A stretch of 64,000 nucleotides of DNA from NCBI GenBank assembly GCA_036785705.1, contig JAWUZG010000138.1:124001-188000 (forward strand), given 5' to 3'. The notes under the pieces are model-generated. The model worked only from the letters and a program-made list of their open reading frames with translations. It had not been told where the DNA came from and made no database searches. This document shows, one piece after another, positions 39,601-53,584 of the stretch. This DNA comes from Acanthornis magna. Its lineage: Eukaryota > Chordata > Aves > Passeriformes > Acanthizidae. How positions within the stretch are numbered: the first letter of the stretch is position 1; every line of letters starts with the position of its first letter. The translations under genes were made by a program, and so were the position numbers.

Positions 39601-40429
39601 GTCGAACCACTTTTACCAGGAGCCCTGGAAAAGTCCCCCCTTAAAGCCACCAGAGACCTCCTGCCCCAAAAGTTGCTGAGAACAAGCAGGATGAAGTATC
39701 AGAGAGAGATAAGAAAGCTCACAGGGACCTTTTCCCAGCACCTGATGAGACACAGAAACACTTCAGACAGCCCTGAACTTTTAACAAGATGCTGCCATAG
39801 GGTTTCCCCAAGCTCAAAGCCACACACATTTTCATTCTAACATCTTTTTTTAAATTGTTCCCATTTCTAATTGTTCTTTACCATCTCATCCAGTAGGAAA
39901 TATTGACAGCAAAAAGTCCCTTATTTATGCAGGAGAAGCTGATGATATTAAAAACTTCATGGCACAGTCTTAAATCTTCACAAGCCCTCACGGTCAGATG
40001 GATCTTGGTTTCCTATTAATCAATCCAAAGTCATGTCTTGTCAAATCAATCTTTTTCCTCACTTTCCCTCCTCCCCTGTGCAAATTTGGAGACGAAACGC
40101 CAGGCTGCAGCTGGCACCTGTCCTTAGCAAGGAAAAGAGACACTTCTGCAAAGTAAACAAATCACTACCAACACCTTTCTCCAATGTATCTGGAAGGTCC
40201 TCGCTGTCAGACATCCTCAAATGCACACCCAGTCCTGTTCCACAGAAGCTGGGGTCACAATTTATTTGAACACAGCCCCACAATCAGATTAGTCTTTCAT
40301 CATCATCTCGTGCCCAATTCCTCTTCCATGTGATTTGCATTTCCTCTGATTTGTCCCATTATTATTATATTTTATCATGGAGCACAGAGAGCTGTGTTTG
40401 AGCAGCCTAAGCCAGACAAAAACCGTGTT

Positions 40430-40560
40430 CACTGCAGCCAGAGAGGATGCGTTACACTTCAGCACCAGGAATTGCATAACCACCATATGATTATATTTAA
40501 ATACCCATCGTGTTATTTCAAATGCCCTTTGATTGGCCAGCAGAGGTTCTCCAGCTCTGT
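40430..40560. promoter_or_regulatory. Possible regulatory block with TCF and CCAAT words
   Basis: The block carries ATTGCATAACC, CATATGATTATATTTAAATA, an exact TCF/LEF word CTTTGAT (40527-40533) and an overlapping inverted CCAAT box (ATTGG, 40532-40536). It has no repeat or coding explanation. Enhancer status is inference. Confidence 0.25.
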
Positions 40561-42869
40561 TTGGGAGCTGCACATCCCAGGCAGGAGCAGAGGAACCAGC
40601 TGGATCCTAAAGCTGCTACTGCAGAGCTGCAGAACAAATTGGGGAAGAAGCACCCAGCGCCTTGATTGGTATTGCCTGGTAGCCATGTAATAATCCTGTT
40701 CTCTAACAAGCAGACAATTCAACCTCAGGAAAGCACAATCTGACACTTCAAACAGCTTCTTCTTGTTCTCCCAGCAGGGAGTCGCCAGGGACTGCGCATT
40801 AAAGTCATATTTGAAGATAAAGGGGGGAAATTATGCAGTGAAACATTGCAGGAGATACAGAAAATAGAAGGAAGGGAGACTGAAGACCTAACCTGACAGG
40901 AAAACAAATAAAAATGCATAGCAGAGATAAGAGGCACTTAGGAAAACAAATTTTCCTTTTGGAAAGGTGAGCTTTAGCCCTATGGATAACACACCTTCCC
41001 CACGGCTCCATTAAAACCAGAACTGAGCCTTAGGGGAGTAAAGGAAATCGAAATATTTGACAAGAAACCAACAAAGCAACAAACTACGAGAAAACTCTAT
41101 TTGTTTTTCAGTCCCTGCTTACTTTCTTTCCAGAACACCTCCAGGGGAAACTCCTCATCTCAGACCATTTCAATCCACATCACAAAGCCCTCAGGGCACC
41201 CAGCTTTGGGGAGCCAGGCAATCTCCAAGATAAAGGCCACAGCCACTTTGATATATCTGTAAACTGCTGTCATCAGGGAAATAAGGACATTTGGGTCTGG
41301 AAGCAAACAGGGTCAGTTTTGCAGTGATGAACCCCAGCTGGAAGAATGTGGTAAAGGGTTATTTTTTCTAATGAAATATGCAGAAGAGAGTCACTCTACA
41401 GAACATGACTGCAGGAATGAAAAATAAAAGCAAAAAGTGTTCTCCACACCCTAGTGTTAATTTAATGGTGAAAGGTTTAGGAAAATATTACAATATAGAA
41501 GGAAAAAAGGACTCTGAAAGCATCAGTGCACAAGAAGAAATACACTGACAATGCCATAAACCCCAATATTAAACAGCTTTCTAAAAGCTCTTCCAGGATT
41601 AATGAGCTATTCCATTCTTAGAAGATCCCAAATTCAAAGCAGTTTGAAGACTACATGAATCCAACCAGCACAAAAGTCACATGAAGTCACCCCCAGAGCT
41701 CCTTTTTAATATGTTCAGATGGCTGCCATCACATTCCAATATCTGGTAGCACAAGAATATTTCTGTACCACCAGAAATGCATACACATTTATTAAACAAA
41801 CATATAAGAAACAGAGTGACTTAATCAACATCATATTATAAATCACATAAGAAATATCACCCAAATTCCACATATTTACCATTTTCCTTGCAGAATATTG
41901 AGAAAATAGGAACTTCAAAGCAATGTCTTGAATAATAACAAACTTGAGCTACTATGGACCACAGGCAAAGCCCCAACTAACAGCCTCTATTCTCTTCATG
42001 CCTTCACAGCATATTTTGTTGCCCAGGGAGTGAAACCACAGAGAATCACAGACTCAGAGGGAAGAACAGTGCCTGGGAATGGCTTCCAGAGGACCTGAAG
42101 AGCCAGTGAAGGGAGCAGCAGAGCCCTGGGATAAATAACAGCTGTATCAATTGAGCGGAGCTTGCCTTTTTCTTCCTCCCCCCTAAAAATCAGCTCAGTG
42201 AGGGACTCAGACACAGCCCATGTGTGGGGCAGGGGGTGGTGCTGCTTGCTGACAAAAGTAACAACTCTGTTTTTATTCCAGATCCTCTTACCAATGAGAG
42301 CTGTGTGTTCATCCTGATAGTCTCTCCATCGTGCTGTTCACGTTATTTACTGCACAAAATTGCTCATAAGATTTGGGTTTCGTTTCTCTGTTCATTTTTG
42401 CTTGGGCTCCTCAGGAACACCAGGCTGGTGGCAGCACTTTGTTTTGTTGTTAAGAGAAAGAACCACATCATTTATTTTGGAAGAACAAAACATTATCACA
42501 GAGACATTTTTTTTGGCCACAATAGCTGCCCCGAAAGCTGTCAGAAGCAACCTTTTGTCTCCTAGTTAATCTGCACCAGGAAATGATGAAGTGATGAACT
42601 TGCTGCTGCTAAATAAATGAGCATCTGCCTCTCTGCAGCTGAGAAATCCTTCCCACCGACATGTGCCTGCCAGGGCAGCGTGCTGGGCCTGATGAACCCC
42701 ATCCCAGTGCTGCAGGTGCCCCACACTGGCATTAATCAGGCATTCACAGGTTGCACTCTCCTGCACACCGGAGAAGGCATTAGCTGAAATCAGCTGTGAT
42801 GCTCTCAGTTGGGTCCCTATCTCCTAACAGAGCCTCTGCTCTTCTCAGCAGCCCAGCCTTTAGGAATCA

Positions 42870-43140
42870 GAAGATGCAGTAATTGTTTAGGGTCCAATCA
42901 GCAGGAAATTTCATTAGCTGTGTAGATGCAGCCTGTGCTTTTTACAGAGGCAGGAGGGGAAAAAAATCTCCAGGTTTATTTAAGGAATATCTAAATGTTC
43001 CTCAGACACCTCTTGAGTGGCCTTTCTAACCGTGCTCGGTGATTCACAGACTTTAAGATCATTAATTCCTTCCCATAAAGGCCTCCCATAAATAGATAGC
43101 GCAGGAACTTGGGGCTGTTAATTAAAGGTTTTTCCTGAGA
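42870..43140. promoter_or_regulatory. AT-rich block, possible conserved element
   Basis: Words such as CAGTAATTG, a CCAAT box in GGTCCAATCAGC, TTTCATTAGC, GATCATTAATTCC and TTAATTAAAGG lie within 270 bases of non-repetitive sequence. The texture fits a conserved noncoding element, but nothing here proves it. Confidence 0.22.
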
Positions 43141-43396
43141 AGCTGCAAGAGGAGCCTTTGGGCACCTGATTGCTTCTGCAGAGGAGCAGAAGAGAAGGAA
43201 AAGAAGGGTTTTAGATGACGAATGCCATGAGCTGAGATGCAGCCAGAAAACCTCGGGTCCTGTAGCTCCCAGGACTTCAGGTACAGAGCCCACAATTGAG
43301 GGGCTCTGTGCCTCAGTTTCCTTCATTTCTAAAACAGACCTAAATACAATTTTCTGCATTCAGAAATTTTGCTGATTCCCCTAAGAGAAGTGGTCT

Positions 43397-43430
43397 AAAA
43401 CTTAAGGGGATTCATCTCTTCTTAAGTTTT
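43397..43430. repeat. Perfect 10-bp inverted repeat
   Basis: AAAACTTAAG (43397-43406) and CTTAAGTTTT (43421-43430) are exact reverse complements around a 14-base loop. Each arm also contains the palindrome CTTAAG. No gene end lies nearby, so a terminator or processing role is not supported. Confidence 0.88.
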
Positions 43431-45501
43431 TGTCTCATATTTTTTGTAGAGTATTTGGAAGCATTTCCATCTCTGACAAAAACTGGCTCTCTGTAACTAG
43501 GCAAAACACTCTCTAACAAGTCAAACTCTTCTGCTCTGCCACATCTCTTATTTCTCTAGGCATTAAAATAAGATTTTCTGCATTTCATCTGTCTAATCCT
43601 GTTCTCTGTGCAAGAATCAGAACTTCAGTAATCCTTTTGAATTTATTAGTTTCATTTAACTCTCCGACTCTGTTTAAGGGCCAGTGGGGGCACATTGAGC
43701 TTTTAACCTCTCCTTCCTTGTTCCAGTCTGGCATTCCCAAACTTGCCTTTTCTTCTTCTCCCCCACCACATCCCTCAGACTCACACAGCAGCTCCATCAA
43801 CCTGCTTTTATTGCAATTACGAGTGAGAGGCCCACAATTTGATTTGGTCTGTGCCCCGAAGCTGCTGCTGGATCTCTTTTTCCCTGGAGATGCTCAGTGT
43901 GGTGTGAGACCTCTCATGGAAACTCCTGCTCCTTTCTCCAGCTGCTTCAAAGCAGCACAACACAACCCTGCTGGGCAGGGAGCAGCTCAAATTTGGAAGA
44001 CATCTTCTTGCCTTTTACCATTCTGACTGCTTGTCACAGGTAGGCTCATTAGCAGAATTTTGCAAAGACTTTCAAAAGTACATCAAGGCACTTTATGAGG
44101 AGATATGTCATTTTGGACTCTTAAGCTTTTTATTACCTATAAGCTGCTGAAGTAATAAAGTCACACTAGTACCTTAAAGGAGCTGAAATCATGAAAATTT
44201 AACAAGAAAAGAAAGCAAGCCTTTTTGAATTATTAGAATTGCTTTTTCCTTTTGGTTTGCTGTTCACAGACTGGTTGGAGGTCCCAGCATGTGAAGTCAT
44301 GCTCAGACAGACTTCAGGTCTGGAATTCAGCACAACTAACCAGCTAGACCGTCTGGAGACATCCGGACCTCGGGAGTGGATTATATTTAAAGAAAAAAAA
44401 AACTTAAAATAGTCAAAAATTAAGTATAGCAAGGCAAAGTCTCTGATAGAATAGCTTGTTTGAAGGCAAAGCCAATTTACAGGAGACAAGAATATGTCTT
44501 GTGTTCTCCAATTCATCCTTGACTCTCCCCAGACTTCGACTAATTATTCCCTCCAACAGGTTGTCAAAACCCTTCCTCTTTCCTGTAGCAATCACTGTTG
44601 GATGCTTTAATAACTATTACTGTTGTGTATTTTGATAACTCTCCCTCTGGGCAAATTGGAGGCCCCAAGCTATTCGTGCCCTGACACTTTGCAAGCTCCT
44701 CATGGGAGCATGATGCATTTTTCTGAGGCACAGAACAAAGTTCTTAGCAAGAAATGCCCTCCAATCCAAGGAATGTGCTCCAGGCACCCCATCTCTAATG
44801 GCCATTACAAGCAGAGACCATCAGTTTGTGGCAGTGTGAGAAGATGAAGATGGTCACTGACCTCTTACTCAGAGTTGAGATCTAACAGCAAAGTTTGGGA
44901 TTGTCTGAGCGTGTCCCTCAATTTTTGTCACAAAGCAATCATAAATATCTGCTGGGGAATGAATTTAACTCTTCTCTGATGGCACAGAGCCAGGTGGGAC
45001 AAGGTCCCTGCTCCCAGCCTGATTTCGTATCTGTGCATGTGTCATTAACAACATCCATCAGCAACTCAGCTTCTCAAGGACAGGTTAAGCCAACGAGATG
45101 AATGCCTTCCCACACCAACAGTTTTCCAGCAAACACTGGTTTTGGGCCATGCAGAAATTGCCACACCAATCCCTGTGGGCTTTACAGTTCTGCATTGGAG
45201 AAGTTCTGACTAAGGAAGGGGACTGGTGAGCAGAATTCCTGTTTTCAGCAGGTTATTAAGTTACTCAGGCATACAGCATTATTGCAGCACACTGGAATTT
45301 TTTGCTCTCCTGCTAAGTTCAGCCCTGGCTGGGTTTTGTGTTACTCTTGAGTTCAAGAGCAGAGTCTTGCTCAGAGAAATGGTCTGATTTACTTAAAAAT
45401 TCACCAGCTGATCAGAGGCAAAGGGGAGAGCACAGGACAGCTCAAAATCATGATGGTGAAAACCCTTCCATGGAAAAGAGAAATAGTCAGCCAATTACAC
45501 A

Positions 45502-45574
45502 CAAAAAAACCCCAAAAAAAAAAACCCCCAAAAAAACCCTCAAAAAAAACCCCAAACCAAACCAACAAAAAAGC
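45502..45574. repeat. C/A low-complexity tract (CCCCAAAA-like)
   Basis: Runs of three to five C separated by 7-11 A form an imperfect CCCCAAAAAAA repeat, followed by CCAAACCAAACC. The opposite strand has four G runs of 3-5 separated by 7-11 bases, so weak long-loop G-quadruplex potential exists. The Lys/Pro-rich frames across it are artefacts. Confidence 0.9.
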
Positions 45575-46817
45575 ACCACACCAGAGTTTTCTTCAACTTT
45601 TCTTAATCTTTGCTCATCAAAGAAATACTACTGCTTCGGAGTGAAATATTCAAACACTGTTCTGTCCTTGGCCAGGGCAAATGACCCCGAGTGAGGAAGG
45701 GATGGCCTTTGAGACAGCAAACAGCTTGCAGGTGGCACAGCATGTCTGGGTTAGTCTCACACACACTTCTCGAGGTCACACACTTGCTGGGGAGTGTTCT
45801 CATCCTCCCTCTGATCTTAGGGAATGGATTAAACTGTGCCTCTCACTGGGGATCTGTCTGCAGCCCTGGGGATGGAGAGCTCCAGGTCCTTCCCAGGGGA
45901 TGCTGTGTAAGCAAATAAATAACTCTCTCTGCCATGGAATAACTGAAGCTCGGCACAGTTCCTCCTGTGGCTGAGCCAGAGGGACAGGAGCATCTGTCCC
46001 TGTCCCAAGCCTGGCTGTGATCTGCTGTCCAGGGGATATCCCACACAAGCCCTTCAATGAGCTGCCTGTTTCCCCAGCAGTACAGCTTACAAATGAAGTT
46101 TCACCAACAACAGAGGGTCTTTGAGTCAAAATGGAGAGTGCTTAAGATCTGCATTAGAACAAAGATGCCTTTATCTCACAAAAATAAATTATTTGACTGC
46201 AGTATAAACACGGATGGCAGGGGTGGGAACTGCCAGCACAGACTAATATATTTTTCACCAAGTTGTTTCACCTGCTTCAAAATCAAACCAGAAAAGCAGC
46301 CGATGGGCCTGGTGTGTCCATTCCCTTCCCTGTCATTCCCACAGTAGCTGTGGCTCACTCTCTGCATTATTTGTTTGTTTGTTGTGGCTCTGCCACAGCC
46401 CCAGACAGGGCAGGGAGTGTTGGGGTAAGGCAGAGCATCCCTGGAGCCAAGGAATAAGCAAGGGAGAGCACTCTGCACCTTCCAAAAACACCTCAGCACC
46501 AGACCTCCTGGAGGTTCCAGTGGGATAAAGGGAGCTGCAGCCTTCAGGCCTGTCCTGATAAATAAAACAGGGTCAGGAACCGAACCCTAACACCACATTA
46601 GTACTTACTGCCTCAAGCCCCTCCTGCCTGGAGCTGTCCCCTCCTAGGGGAGATTTGTTTTGGAGAGACTCACATCTCATACCCAAAGAGATAGCTGGAT
46701 GTGTAAAACCTGAGCTGTAGCCAGATGTTCATGTAAAAATAAATGGATGGAAGAGAGCATGAGGACACCCGTGGCTGCTGGAGATGGGTGATGCTCCAGG
46801 GCAAAACACAAGCCAGA

Positions 46818-46857
46818 AACACAGATGTGGCTTTGGGAACACAGATGAGGCTTTGGT
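46818..46857. repeat. 20-bp tandem duplication, two copies
   Basis: AACACAGATGTGGCTTTGGG (46818-46837) is followed directly by a copy (46838-46857) with two mismatches. The high identity suggests a fairly recent local duplication. Confidence 0.88.
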
Positions 46858-49238
46858 ACCTGGTACAGCAGCGACACCTGATCAGGCTTTTCACCACTTT
46901 GCTCTCCAAAGGTAAAATGGAGAAAAAAAACACTTCCTTCTCACAGAGGGAAGCCATTGGGAAAAACGTAACTGTTATTAGGAGGCTGAATACTATCAAG
47001 TTTGAAAACATGTAATTATTTTAAAGACTTATTTTTTGGAGCTAAAATGGGGTTTCAGAAATATTAGTATGTAAAGGAAAAGAGCCCCTGTGTGCCATTA
47101 TTTTTGCCCTCTTCCCAGCTTGGGGTGATGCCAGCTGGGCCTCCCAAGAGCAGTGCCCTGACACACAGCAGTTCCCTGTCACTGCAAGGCTCTGCAGCAC
47201 TCGGGTAGGTCACAGTCATCAGCTGCTTCTCATTGCAGACATCCACACAAATTGCAGTTTTGGCTTGCCAAAAGTCCAACAAAAGATGGAAATAAATGCA
47301 AATACACCACATTGCCATGTAAACCTTCATGGAAGTGGGAACCCCCAGGCTTTTAGAAAGCAGCAGAGAAAAGGCAGGAGGTTCAGCCCAAGGGAACGCC
47401 CTGCACTCAGGTGGGCACTCACAGACCGCAAATAACCATCAGTGCAGCCCAAGGAGAGCAGGCTCCAAAAACAGCTTCTCCACAGGTCTCTGGCAGAATT
47501 CTGGGGCAAAAGTTGGCAGAACAGATCCTTGCCTTGCCAGGCCGTAGTTGCTGCTGTGAGCCCCTTTGTCCTCATGAACACAAAGGTCACCCAAACACTG
47601 CTTCATAAGGAAAGAGCAAAATGTCAAGGCCTAAACTGTGACACATTTCATTTCATTAGGTGGAATGTATTTACTTTTGGGTGGTTTTGTGGGTTTTCAT
47701 GTGAATCATTACAGAAATTAATCCAAATAAAAAATGGAAAAAACACAACAAGCCCTGCTTTAAAGTTAATTGGCTGATGTGTTCACCTCAAAATGTTATA
47801 CATCAGGTTAAAAGGGGACCTTCTTATAGAGTGAGTCATTTTAATGAAGGATATTAATTCCAGTGTTCTTATTTAATGACTTTTTTCCTTTTTACCACTA
47901 AGAAATGCACTTCTGTTTAGAAGTAACAGCAGGGTCACAGCCTTTGTCCGACCTTTCCCATCCAGGACGTTGTGACTATGCATTGGAGACAAACTTGGAG
48001 CAGCAGCTGCTCAGGAGGCCATGGGGAGATGACAAATTCAGTCCTACCCCCCATAAGTCACCTTTCACACCTGATCCACAGACACCTTTTCTAGAGTCAA
48101 GCATGGCTGATTCAACGACTGCAAAAATAATCTCTGATTTTGTTGTTTCTGTTTTGAGTCTGGTCCTGCCCATACACATCTGATGAGGGATGGAAGATCC
48201 CATGGAAAACCTCCCTGATCATTCCTGGGGCAGGGAGTAAATCAGTGGACCAAGCACCGAAAACTAGATAAAGCAATATGAGGGCATTTGAAATATTTGG
48301 GGAGGAGAATGAGAAAAGCTAAAGATTAGTGACAGCTAACAAGCAGAAATGATCAACAGGTAACCTCTCCTCATCCCAAAGCACACCCTTCAACCTTCTT
48401 TTAAGGCTTCTCTAATGCAAAAAAGAATTTCACGGAGCAACCAGCAGTTTGTTTCAAAGCTCAACTAACTCATCAAATGGTGCAAATGCCTTATGTCAGA
48501 TGCATTTTTGGGACACTGCATTTTTTTCATGTTGAAACCAACTCTATTTAAAGAACTCCACGCTAACCATCAGTCAGGAAACAAACTGAACGAGAAGCAG
48601 AGCAGTGTGCAAGAAAGCCTTCATCTTCCAGGAGTCCCCAGCCCCAGGAGGGCACATGGGGAGGAGGCTGATGCTGCTGCAGAGATGAATCCAGGAGGGC
48701 ACCAGCTGCAGATGGTGCTCCACAAACACTCGTGTTGTATCTCTGGGAGCTGAGAGGCTGAGGAAAGGCTCAAACACACCTCGATCACACCTCCCTGGAT
48801 GAGCACTGGGAGCATAAAGTCTCTCCCCTGCTCACATCATTTTTAACAAAAAGTAGACACAGCATAGAGCCTCATTCTTACTCAAGGACAGCTACTCCAT
48901 TTGGAACCTGCATTATACCAAAGTAACAGTGAATGACAGGGAAGCCTTTTAAAAGTAAATAAAACCACCATCCTCATCACCACCTCCAAAATTCAGGGAA
49001 AACACAAAGGGCCAAAGAATATTTGATTCCTTGAAAGCACTCCATCATACAGCTGCTTTAGGGAAAGGATTCTTTTTTTCCAAACCAGAAATTTCTAGGA
49101 AAGATGAACGTTTAATGACGTTTTAGAATTGTTTTCATAGAAAACAAGATATTCAGACTTAGAAGTGATGCTGCTTTGGGGTCAGATGATGTAATTTTAT
49201 GTCGCTTAAGTGTGGTCTTTCCAAATAGCTCTATTTGA

Positions 49239-49252
49239 TTTTTTTTTTTTTT
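49239..49252. repeat. Poly-T tract
   Basis: A run of 14 T with no attached retroposon body. A simple homopolymer. Confidence 0.9.
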
Positions 49253-50687
49253 CTGAGTGCAAGCAGTCAGCTCACAGGTCAGCAGACACAAGCAGCATGG
49301 CATCAAGAGCTGGTGTTGACAGGGACAGAGGGAGCACTTCAGGACTGTAAATTGTTATGAATAAAAATAAAAACAATCATTTATGAGAAAATACATCACT
49401 TTAATATTTTTTCAGCGCTGTCCTCCTTTCCTGTGCTGATGTCCATGGCACTCGGCCTCCACGTGTGCTGTCCCAGGCTCTGTGCCATCCTGGCGTGATG
49501 CTAATGCTGCCCCTGGCCTGGAACTGATAAAGGTCTCTCTGCAGCTTGTATTGATTGAATCTGCACAAGGGACACTGGAGATAAGCACTTCTGAACACAG
49601 TGGGCAGGGGACTGTTCCGAGAGCGGAGCAATAATACGCCTGAATTCCCAGAGGGCTCTGAATAATCACAAATCAAAGCAAGGCTGAATTACATCTTCAG
49701 CCACAGCAGAGAAGTGACATTGAGCAAAAGCAAAACAAACAAACCAAGCCCCCACATTTATAGCAAAGCCATTTGGGCAGAAAAGACTTTCAGCTGCTCC
49801 TCTAGCACCTGAGAGCACTTAAAATTCGTCCCAAATGCACCAGAGAACCCAGAAATCATAAAAGCCCCACAACATGGGAATGGGACCAACATTCTCAAAC
49901 CCAAGGCAGGAGGATCTCCCACTGCTCCATCCAGGACCTGCCAGAAGGAGAGGGATTGAATGCAAATGGGAGAGAACCACCACAGCTCCAGGGCTGTGAG
50001 GAGCTCAACCACAGCTGTGGGGCTGCAGAAGGAAGAAGTTTGTGGCTGAGCACAAACCTCTCACTCCCTGCTGGAGCCTCCACTCCCACAGACATGGGCA
50101 GACCATGGAATTCCTCCTGGTGCCCTGCTCCAGCCTGAGCCGCCCAATTTGAGTAGGTTTGAAGGCCAAAAAGGTGCTGTTTTCATGGCAACATAACTCC
50201 TAAGCAATTGCAGTCTCGCTGTTAAATCCTAGTGAAGGCAGCCAGGGAAGGTTTCCTCTCCTGCTTTGTCAGTAAAACACCAGTATCTTATTTCAAATAA
50301 TACGGGGTTTAAGACAGGTTTTGCCATTCTGCAAAGGAAAGACCATGGTTTTGTCAATGCTCAAGGCAAACCTGCAGAGCAACTGCTTCTTAAGGTGTAG
50401 CACAAAGATATAAAAACAAGATGATTTTAAGAAGAATGAAAATAACTCTACTCACTTAGCAATTCCAGAATCAAATACCTTCCTACCTGTGACTTTCCTT
50501 CTCCCAGCCCCATGCCCATTCCTCCCAGCCACATCCTTCGCTTTTACTATCATTGAAGTCAATTTTAACTTGAAGCCTAATGCAGGATGCACTTCAAGCC
50601 TAAACTCCCCCAAACATCCCTGTCTTAGCTCCAGCATTGATAATAATGATAAAGGTGAGTTTACCCTGCATAGCAAATAGTCCCATG

Positions 50688-50746
50688 AGCATTAGAATTT
50701 CAAGGCTTTCAAGAAATATACAGCATTAGAATTTCAAGGCTTCAAC
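50688..50746. repeat. 34-bp period tandem duplication
   Basis: AGCATTAGAATTTCAAGGCTT begins at 50688 and again at 50722, identical over 21 bases. A 10-base spacer (GAAATATAC-type) separates the copies. This local duplication is recent enough to keep a perfect core. Confidence 0.9.
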
Positions 50747-53584
50747 ACTCTGAACAATATAGGAAAAGCATTAATTTGTAAGTTAACATATGAGGAAATT
50801 GCTCCCTGCTCACATAACAGGCGTGGCCACGAAGAAAAGTGGCAATGCTTACAGGTAATAAAACTCACTATTTGAAAACTGCTGCACAAAGCACTATTTG
50901 AACTATTTCTCTCAAAGTATTTTTCCTTCTATGGAAATAATTTTGTCTCAGATGGCAATGGTTTCTACCAGACGATTGCATTTCAAGGTTTTGTGAGCTG
51001 AAAGAGGCACCAGCCCTTCTCCCTCACCCCCTGCACCAACCAGGGCCCTACACAGGCACTGAGACCAGGCTGGAAAAGCGCTGGGTTTCACCCCACAGGA
51101 CAGAGGAGACTTCAGTGGGGACAAGCCCCAAGAAATGGGGGCAGAAGGGCCATCAGTGCCATTTGGGGGGAACTCAGAGGGCTGTGACCTGGGTTGGGTG
51201 GGAGATGAGCAGAGACAACACGGAGCAACCTTGGACACGCAGCTGAGAGGGTCCCAGAAATTCACATATTAATCTCAGAACAGCCAAGGAATCCCTGCTC
51301 CCACAAAAACATGGCAGCATATTCTGTAAGTTTGTCCCCAGCCTCCAGCACGCTCGTGAACACACAGCATTTTCGAGGGAAATTAACCCTGACATTCACC
51401 AAACCATTTCAGTGACAGCAATGCCCTCCCAGGCTCCCCACACAGATTCATTTCCCCAAATAAAAATTTTTCTCATCACCCCATTTCTCCTGAGTTAACA
51501 ATGACACTCAGTGGTCAGGAGGATTCCCTGCAGTTTACACTCATGCTCCAGCATCCAACAATTAATATTCATTATGTATCTCACACAGCAAATGTCTTCC
51601 ATGAGTTTCAGGATCCTTAGGCAGGGTTCAAGTGATACAGAAAAGTCATGGAAGGAAAGGCTTAAGAAAAAGGCGAAACCAAACTGTAATCTCTTTTCCA
51701 ATTTCTGCAGTAACCTGGGAAAAATTTTCCATCAATCCACATCCAGGCTATAAAAACAGCAGACCTGAGGAGGCAAAGGCAGCTCTAGATCAAAATATTA
51801 AACAGAGAACACGTAGTCAGAGCGAGTCACTGCTACCATAGAGATCCAAACCCCGAGTGAAGAGTTCCTTACTGCTAATGTGAAACTTCTGTTTTGTCCT
51901 TCCACCCCCAAGGATGGATGCAAAACAGCTGCACAGCTCCAAACCCTCCTCTGGAGCTTGGTTCTGTTGTTTCTTGACACAACAGAACTTCTACCTGTGC
52001 TCCAGATCCACTAAGTTAAGAGTGATGCAAAACCAGAAGAGGATCAAAAGAAAACGCTGTTGTTTGTGGGCAAATAGGTGGTGAATAATTCAAATCCATT
52101 TCCAAGCAGCATTTAATCAGCAGGTTTGAGGGATTCCTCCACATCTCCAGAAGTACAAATCACACTGGGACGATGCCTTTCAGTTCTGACCTAGACACGA
52201 CACAGCTTTGCAATGAATTAAGTGTTTGATTTACAATGTTCCTGTGCTGAAAGAAAAACAAGCAATTAGATATCACCCTTCAGTACTGTAAATTATGTAT
52301 ATCCCAGATTCTGTTTCTCAAAATAATTCTCCTCCTCCCTAAAATGCTGTGCTTATTATTTTTCAGGTAAACAGCTTGACACCTTTTTTTTTCCCAATAT
52401 GTCTGGGCTATATCTTAGGCAAATGCACAAAGAGCAGGAATTACTCTTTCAAATTATTCTGCAATGCAAAGCACACACAATTTTAAGTATATTCATACAT
52501 TGACAGAATCTTAAACCACATCTTTTACTCCTTTAACAACAATAATTCTGTTCATTCAAGATTGCTTGTTTCTCTTTGGACTAGAATAGTAACACACCAG
52601 AAAGGAAAAAGTTTTCCACCCTATTTTTTTGCAAAGAGAATTCATTTCAATCTTACCCAGGGTTCTGTTTTTTCTCTGACCATTGTGGCATAACTGGGTT
52701 TTCCATCAATCCAGTGAGAGCATCACTAATATAATACCTAATTATCAAACATTATTACAGCTGCCAAGTCGAGCACTCAGAAGACAGGAAATGCAAGAAT
52801 TCACATTTGGCTCCCAGCATGTTTACATGCACGAGGATATTAACTTTATAATAAGATCTACCCCCAAGTTCTCAATTTTTTATGCTCAGAACTGCAAAGT
52901 TTAGGCTCTCTAAAGGCACCCCTGGGCCATGCCCAGATCTCTCCAGTGCCCACAGGCACATTCAGGGTCTCACCAGGCTGCACTGAGTGTTTGGGGATGC
53001 CCAGCACAGACCACAGCTGCAGGAACATCAGCAAATAAGAGACCAGAATAAAAGAGAGAGAGAGAACTTAAGGAGCTGGAAACCATTTGGGCAAGCCATC
53101 ATTTAAGTGACTTTCCCAGCCTCAGCTCAGAAGTCAATATAATGTGGAGGGGAATTGGACTGGCACTGGGGGTCCCTGCACTGAAGCACCCTTGGGTCAC
53201 CATGCAGGGACAGCCCCTGTGCCATCCAGCCCATGGTGAGAGCTCCAGGACACTCAAATACACTCAAGGACAGAATTTTAGAGGCATTCATGCCTGAGGT
53301 AGAAGAAATCTCGTGTGGGTTGCACATACCCAGAAAAAACAAGCACAGTTCAGCACTGATGAGCAAATTGCACTGGGCCTTTCTAGTGCTAAAAGGCATT
53401 TCATAATTAGCTCCATCTCTTTAAGATGAATAGCAGCCTAGAAAATAGCATCCTTAAGCCATGCCTTTCCTCCCTGCTTACCATTCCAATGATGGAAGGG
53501 TAAATTAAAATGCTCCAGCATAAAGAAGCATGAGAGAAACTGAAGATTCTACCTCCCATAAAATTTTAATCAGATTCACTGACC

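Larger units (their letters stand above)
30813..41000. other. Gene-free unique sequence
   Basis: No exon or RNA gene was recognised. Frames of up to 153 codons (38800-39261, plus) have no known domain. Supported contents are an enhancer-like block at 30905-31110, an ancient L3/MIR-type tail remnant at 33580-33655, and an enhancer-like block at 40430-40560. Around 37.6-38.0 kb are A- and T-rich tracts without a clear repeat family. Confidence 0.55.

Noticed and set aside
42040..42075. GAGAATCACAGACTCAGAGG resembling a reverse CR1 tip
   Set aside because: The following sequence does not continue into the GGTTTGGGTTGGAAGGG segment expected of CR1.
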